Below are positions 60,401 through 64,000 of a stretch of 64,000 bases of DNA, one piece after another. The position numbers and the translations under genes were made by a program. Where the stretch lies: NCBI GenBank assembly GCA_029964075.1, contig CM057147.1, positions 25,689,513 through 25,753,512 of the forward strand, in the 5' to 3' direction. The notes beneath the pieces were generated by a model. The model searched no databases. It had not been told where the DNA came from and was given only the letters and a program-made list of their open reading frames with translations. Positions within the stretch are counted from its first letter, which is position 1, and each line of letters opens with the position of its first letter. Origin of the DNA: Patiria pectinifera (Eukaryota > Echinodermata > Asteroidea > Valvatida > Asterinidae).

Positions 60401-60541
60401 ATTGGAGACCTACATCTCAAACTCCAGACTTCAATGGTCCACTCAGCTCAATTTTCACCTACCTGCGATCCATCCGATTCCCATCCATGTCACCATCAGT
60501 AATAGCGCACCTGCCGCCACAGCATTTAACCGGCCGGCCAT
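42185..60541 (-). CDS. nAChR alpha-type subunit, gene 2 (six exons, 543 aa predicted)
   Basis: Second Cys-loop cation channel subunit, convergent with gene 1. Exons in coding order: 60463-60541, 45404-45543, 44415-44459, 44172-44281, 42792-43809, 42185-42424; total 1632 nt with all phases matching. Features: signal peptide about 1-26, loop A Tyr123, Cys-loop Cys158-Cys172, loop B Trp179, loop C Tyr220/Cys222-Cys223/Tyr227, M1 about 242-264, M2 with Glu270 (-1') and Leu280 (9'), M3 and M4. The outer-ring position 20' is Ser291 after Pro290, where gene 1 and most alpha subunits have Glu. The M3-M4 loop has a Lys/Glu-rich stretch. Exon lengths 140, 45 and 110 equal those of gene 1, so the pair likely arose by local duplication, but the proteins have diverged strongly. 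Intron 1 (14.9 kb) contains the tRNA-Ala array. Confidence 0.92.
42792..43809 (-). CDS. gene 2 exon 5: Cys-loop to cytoplasmic loop
   Basis: 1018 bp, acceptor CCTATAAAG, donor GTAAGT. Encodes ADGNYAVEVV, the Cys-loop, WTYD, YACCEDVY, M1-M3 and the M3-M4 loop. The M2 outer end reads LLLIPSIIPP instead of the usual LL(I/V)xEIIPS. Reading past the donor gives a few extra codons to a TAG at 42717, which is intron. Confidence 0.97.
44172..44281 (-). CDS. gene 2 exon 4 (110 bp): loop A region
   Basis: Encodes KWKDYRFVWNPDDYEGL to LWKPDVVLYN, acceptor CCCCGGCAG, donor GTAAGT, phase 0 in and 2 out. Loop A Tyr123 is present. Confidence 0.95.
44415..44459 (-). CDS. gene 2 exon 3 (45 bp)
   Basis: Encodes DEQNQIMITSIWLKQ between TTCATCAG and GTATGT, phase 0 to 0; the family's 45-bp signature exon. 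Confidence 0.95.
45040..45180. repeat. G/C homopolymer-rich repeat remnant
   Basis: GGGGCGGGGGGG and CCCCCCCCCGGC tracts about 25 bp apart resemble the poly-G/C elements elsewhere in the window. Remnant only. Confidence 0.4.
45404..45543 (-). CDS. gene 2 exon 2 (140 bp)
   Basis: Acceptor ATCCTCAG, donor GTAAGT, phase 1 in and 0 out. Encodes CEGSDSAYSLYEDMMKDYNP and then the strand VYVGLTLSQIVDI, aligning with gene 1 exon 2. An NSS glycosylation site is present. Confidence 0.93.
45650..46005 (+). repeat. dispersed repeat shared with 23550-23925
   Basis: Second copy of the repeat in intron 2 of gene 1, here in intron 1 of gene 2 between exon 2 and the tRNA array. Confidence 0.7.
46391..46464 (-). 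pseudogene. tRNA-Ala (UGC) relic, array edge
   Basis: Copy 1, strongly diverged: the T arm and D arm are both broken and the anticodon loop is TTTGCAG. It is the downstream-most copy in transcription direction. Confidence 0.8.
46565..46639 (-). tRNA. tRNA-Ala (UGC)
   Basis: Copy 2; 75 nt, with two extra bases in the variable region. All stems pair. Confidence 0.8.
46727..46799 (-). tRNA. tRNA-Ala (AGC)
   Basis: Copy 3; array consensus, anticodon loop TTAGCAT with G30:U40 in the stem. Confidence 0.92.
46887..46959 (-). tRNA. tRNA-Ala (AGC)
   Basis: Copy 4; consensus. Confidence 0.92.
47047..47119 (-). tRNA. tRNA-Ala (AGC)
   Basis: Copy 5; consensus. Confidence 0.92.
47206..47278 (-). tRNA. 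tRNA-Ala (AGC)
   Basis: Copy 6; consensus. Confidence 0.92.
47365..47437 (-). tRNA. tRNA-Ala (AGC)
   Basis: Copy 7; consensus. Confidence 0.92.
47525..47597 (-). tRNA. tRNA-Ala (AGC)
   Basis: Copy 8; consensus. Confidence 0.92.
47684..47756 (-). tRNA. tRNA-Ala (UGC)
   Basis: Copy 9; anticodon loop TTTGCAT, anticodon stem fully Watson-Crick (CTCGC/GCGAG). Confidence 0.92.
47843..47915 (-). tRNA. tRNA-Ala (AGC)
   Basis: Copy 10; consensus. Confidence 0.92.
48003..48075 (-). tRNA. tRNA-Ala (UGC)
   Basis: Copy 11; Watson-Crick anticodon stem. Confidence 0.92.
48163..48235 (-). tRNA. tRNA-Ala (AGC)
   Basis: Copy 12; consensus tRNA, with a spacer variant (GTACTACAAG on the plus strand) shared with copy 15. 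Confidence 0.92.
48322..48394 (-). tRNA. tRNA-Ala (AGC)
   Basis: Copy 13; consensus. Confidence 0.92.
48482..48554 (-). tRNA. tRNA-Ala (AGC)
   Basis: Copy 14; consensus. Confidence 0.92.
48643..48715 (-). tRNA. tRNA-Ala (UGC)
   Basis: Copy 15; UGC anticodon on the AGC-type stem (G30:U40), differing from an AGC copy only at position 34. Confidence 0.92.
48807..48879 (-). tRNA. tRNA-Ala (AGC)
   Basis: Copy 16; T loop is ACCGATA, changing the near-invariant T55 and the B box. A type-B spacer follows. Confidence 0.75.
48987..49059 (-). tRNA. tRNA-Ala (UGC)
   Basis: Copy 17; acceptor pair 6-67 is A-C and the D loop reads AAACGG. Preceded and followed by different spacer types. Confidence 0.75.
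49147..49219 (-). tRNA. tRNA-Ala (AGC)
   Basis: Copy 18; consensus. Confidence 0.92.
49307..49379 (-). tRNA. tRNA-Ala (UGC)
   Basis: Copy 19; Watson-Crick anticodon stem. Confidence 0.92.
49467..49539 (-). tRNA. tRNA-Ala (UGC)
   Basis: Copy 20; UGC on the G30:U40 stem. Confidence 0.92.
49627..49699 (-). tRNA. tRNA-Ala (AGC)
   Basis: Copy 21; AGC anticodon on the Watson-Crick stem otherwise seen with UGC, an apparent recombinant. Confidence 0.92.
49788..49860 (-). tRNA. tRNA-Ala (UGC)
   Basis: Copy 22; UGC on the G30:U40 stem. Confidence 0.92.
49948..50020 (-). tRNA. tRNA-Ala (AGC)
   Basis: Copy 23; consensus. Confidence 0.92.
50113..50185 (-). tRNA. tRNA-Ala (AGC), anticodon-stem variant
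   Basis: Copy 24; the stem strand reads TGCGC, giving a 28-42 mismatch. The same change is in copy 43. Folding is weakened. Confidence 0.7.
50273..50345 (-). tRNA. tRNA-Ala (UGC)
   Basis: Copy 25; UGC on the G30:U40 stem. Confidence 0.92.
50429..50501 (-). tRNA. tRNA-Ala (AGC)
   Basis: Copy 26; T loop ATCGAAA (one change), stems intact. Confidence 0.88.
50589..50661 (-). tRNA. tRNA-Ala (AGC)
   Basis: Copy 27; consensus. Confidence 0.92.
50748..50820 (-). tRNA. tRNA-Ala (AGC)
   Basis: Copy 28; consensus tRNA, with a one-base spacer deletion (GAGACAC) on its 3' side that recurs at copies 38, 53 and 56. Confidence 0.92.
50909..50981 (-). tRNA. tRNA-Ala (AGC)
   Basis: Copy 29; consensus. Its spacers carry private variants (AACAAAAATAC, TGCACGACG) shared with copy 60. 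Confidence 0.92.
51069..51141 (-). tRNA. tRNA-Ala (AGC), variant
   Basis: Copy 30; position 27 is G, giving a G27-G43 mismatch in the anticodon stem. Confidence 0.75.
51225..51297 (-). tRNA. tRNA-Ala (AGC)
   Basis: Copy 31; consensus with a shortened 3' flank. TTTT begins 7 nt after the discriminator base. Confidence 0.92.
51377..51449 (-). tRNA. tRNA-Ala (AGC), acceptor variant
   Basis: Copy 32; 5' end GGGTGAT, so position 4 is U and faces U69. Confidence 0.75.
51541..51613 (-). pseudogene. tRNA-Ala (UGC) degenerate
   Basis: Copy 33; mismatches in the anticodon stem (CCCGT/GCGAG) and T arm (ACGGG/CCTGG, loop ATCAATA). The same version occurs in copies 35 and 48. Confidence 0.75.
51671..51743 (-). 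tRNA. tRNA-Ala (AGC), degenerate
   Basis: Copy 34; anticodon loop TTAGCAC, one T-stem mismatch, acceptor GGGTGAT and a D-loop change. Function doubtful. Confidence 0.6.
51835..51907 (-). pseudogene. tRNA-Ala (UGC) degenerate
   Basis: Copy 35; same changes as copy 33, 294 bp away, from duplication of a two-unit block. Confidence 0.75.
51965..52030 (-). pseudogene. tRNA-Ala (AGC) truncated
   Basis: Copy 36; lacks the first seven bases, so there is no 5' acceptor strand. It adjoins a type-B spacer. Confidence 0.8.
52105..52177 (-). tRNA. tRNA-Ala (AGC), variant
   Basis: Copy 37; full length, but stem strand GAGAG gives a G30-A40 mismatch. Confidence 0.7.
52264..52336 (-). tRNA. tRNA-Ala (AGC)
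   Basis: Copy 38; consensus. Confidence 0.92.
52426..52498 (-). tRNA. tRNA-Ala (UGC)
   Basis: Copy 39; UGC on the G30:U40 stem. Confidence 0.92.
52586..52658 (-). tRNA. tRNA-Ala (AGC), acceptor variant
   Basis: Copy 40; 3' acceptor strand AGTTTCC, giving an A6-G67 mismatch and a 5-68 wobble. Confidence 0.7.
52748..52820 (-). tRNA. tRNA-Ala (UGC)
   Basis: Copy 41; UGC on the G30:U40 stem. Confidence 0.92.
52908..52980 (-). tRNA. tRNA-Ala (AGC)
   Basis: Copy 42; consensus. Confidence 0.92.
53074..53146 (-). tRNA. tRNA-Ala (AGC), anticodon-stem variant
   Basis: Copy 43; same stem change as copy 24. The mobile insertion at 53167 lies in the spacer on its 5' side. Confidence 0.7.
53167..53600. 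mobile_element. 434-bp TIR element inserted in the tRNA array
   Basis: Ends are CCCTCCGACGCAGAAA and TTTCTGCGTCGGAG, inverted to each other, flanked by TTTAA on both sides (53162-53166 and 53601-53605). The flanking tRNA copies are 599 bp apart; removing 434 bp plus one 5-bp duplication leaves 160 bp, the array period. No transposase is encoded. A TTAA target core and a CCCT end resemble piggyBac-type non-autonomous elements, but the family is an inference. Confidence 0.85.
53673..53745 (-). tRNA. tRNA-Ala (UGC)
   Basis: Copy 44; UGC on the G30:U40 stem. Confidence 0.92.
53833..53899 (-). pseudogene. tRNA-Ala (AGC) with T-arm deletion
   Basis: Copy 45; 67 nt. Six bases of the T stem and loop are missing, destroying the B box. 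Confidence 0.85.
53984..54056 (-). tRNA. tRNA-Ala (AGC), variant
   Basis: Copy 46; 5' end GAGGGAT with G2 changed to A, position 9 altered and D loop AAACGG. Type-B spacer on its 5' side. Confidence 0.65.
54164..54236 (-). tRNA. tRNA-Ala (UGC), acceptor variant
   Basis: Copy 47; Watson-Crick anticodon stem, 5' end GGGTGAT as in copy 32. Confidence 0.75.
54326..54398 (-). pseudogene. tRNA-Ala (UGC) degenerate
   Basis: Copy 48; same degenerate version as copies 33 and 35. Confidence 0.75.
54455..54520 (-). pseudogene. tRNA-Ala (AGC) truncated
   Basis: Copy 49; lacks the 5' acceptor strand and has a D-stem change. Related to copy 36. Confidence 0.8.
54595..54660 (-). pseudogene. tRNA-Ala (AGC) truncated
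   Basis: Copy 50; lacks the 5' acceptor strand, with the anticodon-stem change of copy 37. Confidence 0.8.
54735..54807 (-). tRNA. tRNA-Ala (AGC)
   Basis: Copy 51; consensus tRNA with a type-B spacer on its 3' side. Confidence 0.9.
54895..54967 (-). tRNA. tRNA-Ala (AGC)
   Basis: Copy 52; consensus. Confidence 0.92.
55054..55126 (-). tRNA. tRNA-Ala (AGC), T-stem variant
   Basis: Copy 53; T stem CCGGG/ACCGG has a G-A mismatch next to the loop. The same change is in copy 56. Confidence 0.75.
55216..55288 (-). tRNA. tRNA-Ala (UGC)
   Basis: Copy 54; UGC on the G30:U40 stem. Confidence 0.92.
55376..55448 (-). tRNA. tRNA-Ala (AGC)
   Basis: Copy 55; consensus. Confidence 0.92.
55535..55607 (-). 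tRNA. tRNA-Ala (AGC), T-stem variant
   Basis: Copy 56; same T-stem mismatch as copy 53, 481 bp away (three units). Confidence 0.75.
55698..55770 (-). tRNA. tRNA-Ala (AGC), acceptor variant
   Basis: Copy 57; 5' end GGGGAAT, so position 5 is A opposite C68 and position 6 is unchanged. Confidence 0.75.
55860..55932 (-). tRNA. tRNA-Ala (UGC)
   Basis: Copy 58; one D-arm/loop change (GGTAGAG to GATAGAG). Confidence 0.85.
56020..56091 (-). tRNA. tRNA-Ala (AGC)
   Basis: Copy 59; one G fewer at the 5' end, 72 nt, so the first acceptor pair is lost or shifted. Confidence 0.75.
56184..56256 (-). tRNA. tRNA-Ala (AGC)
   Basis: Copy 60; consensus, with the spacer variants of copy 29. Confidence 0.92.
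56344..56416 (-). tRNA. tRNA-Ala (AGC), acceptor variant
   Basis: Copy 61; last stem base is T, giving G1:U72. Confidence 0.8.
56500..56572 (-). tRNA. tRNA-Ala (AGC)
   Basis: Copy 62; consensus, with the shortened spacer of copy 31. Confidence 0.92.
56660..56732 (-). tRNA. tRNA-Ala (AGC)
   Basis: Copy 63; consensus. Confidence 0.92.
56820..56892 (-). tRNA. tRNA-Ala (AGC)
   Basis: Copy 64; consensus tRNA with a type-B spacer on its 5' side. Confidence 0.92.
56994..57066 (-). tRNA. tRNA-Ala (UGC)
   Basis: Copy 65, at the end of the array nearest exon 1 of the host gene. The D arm has two changes (GGCTC, AAACGG). Confidence 0.8.
58783..59250 (+). repeat. dispersed repeat, copy 2
   Basis: Aligns to 3268-3690 in the same orientation, with an extra segment near 58970-59040. 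Confidence 0.65.
59899..60180 (+). mobile_element. truncated copy of the 35071-35568 inverted-repeat element
   Basis: Matches the left arm (ACAGGGTGAGTA, ACCGTTTTAAAGTTCACG) and the central hairpin (TCACGGATCACAAAATAGG, TTTTGTGATCCGTGGACAG), then stops. Lies 280 bp from exon 1 of gene 2. Confidence 0.75.
60463..60541 (-). CDS. gene 2 exon 1: start codon and signal peptide
   Basis: Reads MAGRLNAVAAGALLLMVTWM followed by GIGWIA, a good signal peptide, then a split Gly codon and the donor GTAGGT (phase 1, as in gene 1). A at -3 and G at +4 support the ATG. It is 14.9 kb from exon 2, on the far side of the tRNA array; phase and content match, but no transcript evidence is available here. Confidence 0.72.
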
Positions 60542-63500
60542 CCTGCCAGGTTCCGCTACATCACCTGGTTCCAAAATCAAGTTGGTCTTTCCGTTTCTTT
60601 CGCTCCGTTTGTCGGAGAAATTATCTTCAATTTCTAATGGGCTGTGCAGTTGAACTCATTCGGGGAGTCAACTTTGCTATCACGTAATGTAGCGCGTATA
60701 GCCAATAGGCGCATAGGTGGTAGTTGATGAACCGCTGTACGGCATATTTACGCGTGCTCCGCCGTTAACTCTTGTTTGGTGAGGGTATATCGCTGAGCCG
60801 CCGATGAATTATTCAGCAGCTTCCCCAAAACGGTTGCCGTAGTGAGGTTTAATTGTTCAAGTGGGCTCGAGGGGGATCTACGGTTACCTGTGTGCCGTTA
60901 AGCCAAGAAGGAGACAATAGTCACAGGCAAAGTGGATTTGGAGAATGACAACAGGATGAACCTTGAGGAGAGTTTTGCGTCTTTTTGTCAGTAGACATTG
61001 CACTGAGAGCGATTTGTAAGGTTTACTTTCGAAGTCGTGGAGAGTTCGTACAAAAGTAAAAGAAAACAGGTTATGCTCCCTCCACTAAAACCCACAAAAC
61101 AAGCAGCGGGTTGTTATGTGGTCGTTGATGTTCCCATTTTATGATTTGAATATAAATATGTTATGTATAATGTGACTATTGTAAATTAGTATACAACCGT
61201 TCTCCGGTAAGTTTTGAGTATCAGCTAATACAATCACAATATGTGTACCGTTCATGACCACATGTACTCCCGTTCTGCTACACATGCATTTCACCGCAGT
61301 CGGGATACTCTGAAAAGCGCATGGACCATTTTTTCAGTTTTCTTGCTGAAACTTTTCGATTGCTCATTCCGAGAGACTGTCGTTTTGTTTTTCAGAAAAT
61401 ATGCAAGACACGACAGGGGTGTTATCTTTGCATCATCGGTGTCGGAAATTGCCATGGCTGCCCCCTCCCTGAGAATTGTTTCATGGGACTCTTCATGGGA
61501 TTGCATCTCTAAGCCCATGCAGTGTCTAGCAAGCTTGGACCATGACACCTCCCCCTCAGGGCCTCATCCACTCCCACCCCCAACACCCCCACCCCCATCA
61601 AAATAATGCTCACATATTTTGCCGAGATGCCGGCATACCGATATTGTAATACAAATCTCAAGTTGACAATGTTCGAATATGTTCAAATTCAGTGGGTTGG
61701 TTTCCCTCAGTTACAGTCAAGCAACCAACAAATGAACAAAAAACAATAAGACCAAACTAAGAAACAGACACGAATCAATCAGCACGATGTATTACAGGAC
61801 TACATTTTCTTATTGATTACACCCTCATGTTGTTCATGTCAGTCATGACTGTACCACTTATAATTAAATTTCGTGTGTGTGATCGATCGAGTGTCAGGTG
61901 ACATCATCCGGAGTGTGTCACGTGTATTTTACTTGATGAGAAATCAAAACTACAATATAAACAAATTGAATTTTTTTTCATTTTGGTAATTTGTTTTCCT
62001 GTACCTAATGCTTGTAAGTTTTATTTTCTGACGAATATGCGATGTTTCGGTCAGGAAGACAAAGGTGTTTGATACCGCCTATCCAAGATTGTTTTCAGAA
62101 AGGACAGCAGATGCTTATAATTTTTGCGAGTCTTCTAAACACTTTATTGGGGAAACGTTATTTTGCAATGAGTGCACTAGATAAAGCCTAAAAGAAACAG
62201 AACGCGCTTGTGTTACACACTTTCTTATTTTCTAACCTGCCACCCACTTTCTGTATATAAAACAAAATACAAAAATCCATATTATTTGTTATCTTCTGGG
62301 TAAAAAATGCAACTTTTTCATAAGTAGCAGAAGGGGGAGAAAAACAATAAAAAACTTCAGGGATTTAACTGAAGGAACGGTAATGGCAACATCAGAACAA
62401 TGTATTTATTTTAAACTTGTTTTATTTTGGGGGTTTACTTTTACTGGTTTTTTATTTCGAATTTAGTGAATAAATAGGCTGTGTCAACAACAAGGTTTGA
62501 TTACACATAAATTGTGCACTTGTTCAACAGAAAGGATAACAATCCACGTTCAATTTGAGTCGTTTCACTTAAACAATGTACCAATTTTTCGATTCCGGTT
62601 GTTAGAACATTTTAAAGGAAGCCACAAAAAAAGGAAAGTATCATACAAAAGAAATCAATCATCTTTAAACCACCCGGATTACATCAAACAACGATTTATA
62701 TATATAAAATAAAGCAAATACAAAAAAAAGGGAAGGCCATCTAAACTGTGAATTTCTGCATAAATTTGATCTCGAAGGCATGTTCTTATTATTAGCACTG
62801 CATTATACACCCACCAGAGAACACAATTTTGGGGGGCAAAAAAAAAAAATTTTTCAAAAAAAAAAAAAAAAAAAAAAAAAATGGTGGGGGGGGGTCAGGG
62901 GCCCCGGAGTGGCCAAATTTTTGATTCTGATTCTAGATGCTCTGGATCCTGAGGCAATTTCTGACCACTTTACCAATGTTTTTTGTTTGAGATGTTTTGG
63001 TGTACAGTACCCATGCTTTATTGCGATGTCCAAAAAAAAAAAAAAAAAAATTGGTTTCGTTTGGGGGGGGCCATGGCCCCCATTTCCCCCCCCCCCCCGG
63101 ATCCGCCCTTGACACCCACTAAGAAAATGTGGTACCATTTTGGGGACGATAATATGCCGCTCAGTTAGAAGACAGGCATACAGTTAATAATCAAATACGT
63201 CTTGTGGTCGAGTTACAAATCACTCAAATAAACAAATCTTTATTTAGTTTCATTTAAAATTCAATTTCATTTATTTATAAATTTTCAAAATACCTCAGAT
63301 TCACAGCGTTCGTTAAAATGCATCACAGTCTTCATTTGACTCCACACAGGACTGATTGTGAACTACAATAACCAAAGTTATTATAAATGGCAATTTTTTT
63401 TGTAAAGCGATTTATTGAATCCTTTGTAACCGTGATTTAAAACTTTTTTACAGCACTTTGCAAACCCTCAAAAAGTCATTAGGAAAGATGAACTATGTCT

Positions 63501-63591
63501 TATAGTTACAAGTCCTGTGACAGAAGAGTCCAAACAATAGCACCGATACCACAAAGCCTTTACGGCGACCTCCCGAGGGTGGGTGACTAGG
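60542..63591. other. upstream region of gene 2, no gene recognised
   Basis: No exon-like frame supported. The first few hundred bases presumably contain the gene 2 5' UTR and promoter on the minus strand. 62835-63115 is a homopolymer-rich repeat ending GGATCCGCCCTTGAC, an hAT-like end. Confidence 0.5.
62835..63115. mobile_element. homopolymer-rich hAT-like MITE
   Basis: G-rich and A-rich tracts at the left (GGGGGGCAAAAA), C-rich tract and GGATCCGCCCTTGAC at the right. Same end family as 29084 and 38790. Confidence 0.5.
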
Positions 63592-63850
63592 TGGCGGCAC
63601 TACGGATTCGACGTGCAGGGCACTGCCAGCGCCACCCTGAGCTCAGGGCCCATCAGGTGGTTCTGTGGGAGCCGAAGCATGGCAGGAGGAGGCGGGGTAG
63701 GCAAGCTATGTCCTATGTGGGGGTGCTGAAGAGGGACACTGGAGTGGAGACGGCGGGCGAGCTTGCCACCCTTATGGCGGACCGGAGGGAGTGGTGCAGT
63801 CGTATCGGAGCCCAGCTGTGGCCGGGCATGATGATGATGATGACACTAGC
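63592..63850 (+). pseudogene. 3' end of a non-LTR retrotransposon (LINE) ORF
   Basis: One frame reads GHCQRHPELRAHQVVLWEPK, then GRRRRGRQAMSYVGVLKRD, ETAGELATLMADRREW and RIGAQLW. This is the typical tail of LINE reverse-transcriptase proteins, where a G(H/R)...LW.P.HG.R.RGRP...Y...L..D pattern precedes the stop. It ends in an ATG-repeat tail (GATGATGATGATGAC), as in RTE-like or CR1-like elements. The reverse transcriptase domain itself is absent; this is a 5'-truncated insertion. Confidence 0.7.
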
Positions 63851-64000
63851 CTTGGGTATAGATATCACCCAGTTTGTTCCGGTATTTTATTTTGAACCAT
63901 AACGCCTCTTTCGAGGGTGAAGAATATTTCCAGGGTGGTCTTGAACTCCTTACGACAATTGTGCGTCAGCTGGCAGGCTGGGAGGCACCGTGGGATAGAG

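Larger units (their letters stand above)
57067..60462 (-). other. intron 1 of gene 2, part between exon 1 and the tRNA array
   Basis: No nested gene seen. It holds an hAT-like end with CAAGGGCGGA near 57837, the dispersed repeat at 58783 and the truncated element at 59899. Confidence 0.55.

Overview
The window is animal nuclear DNA, AT-rich, with long introns, GT-AG splice sites, GC-rich coding exons and many decayed mobile elements. It holds two complete genes for alpha-type nicotinic acetylcholine receptor (nAChR) subunits, arranged tail to tail. Both have six exons with the boundary pattern signal peptide / 140 bp / 45 bp / 110 bp / about 1 kb / last exon with M4, which is the pattern of vertebrate neuronal non-alpha7 subunit genes. 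With the tRNA-derived SINE-like and hAT-like repeats, this suggests a marine invertebrate, perhaps a deuterostome such as an echinoderm, amphioxus or acorn worm. I cannot name the species.

Layout. 1-8185: upstream region with no gene recognised; it holds a terminal-inverted-repeat (TIR) element (2121-2778), a dispersed repeat, a CTAA microsatellite and a 588-bp tandem duplication (5539-6700). 8186-37871 (+): nAChR gene 1, predicted 574 aa. Its first two introns are 13.4 and 12.5 kb. Intron 2 starts with three tandem 161-bp partial copies of exon 2 and also holds SINE-like elements, a large palindrome and a roughly 160-bp diverged tandem repeat. Intron 4 carries a long-inverted-repeat element. 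37872-42184: intergenic, filled with poly-G/C and inverted-repeat elements. 42185-60541 (-): nAChR gene 2, predicted 543 aa, with a 14.9-kb first intron. 60542-64000: upstream of gene 2, with a LINE 3' end near the window edge.

The outstanding feature is inside intron 1 of gene 2: a tandem array (46391-57066) of about 65 alanine tRNA copies in a 160-bp unit, all on the minus strand, the same strand as the host gene. About 45 copies have anticodon AGC and about 20 have UGC, interleaved. Most copies fold as full 73-nt cloverleaves, carry the G3:U70 alanine identity pair and have a downstream T-run that could end Pol III transcription. Eight copies are clearly degenerate or truncated. A 434-bp TIR element has inserted between two copies, and removing it with one 5-bp duplication restores exactly 160 bp. 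Shared private mutations show that multi-unit blocks were duplicated within the array.

The two receptor subunits are both alpha-type (vicinal cysteines in loop C) and are predicted to be plasma-membrane, cation-selective Cys-loop channel subunits. Gene 2 lacks the usual acidic residue of the outer M2 ring.
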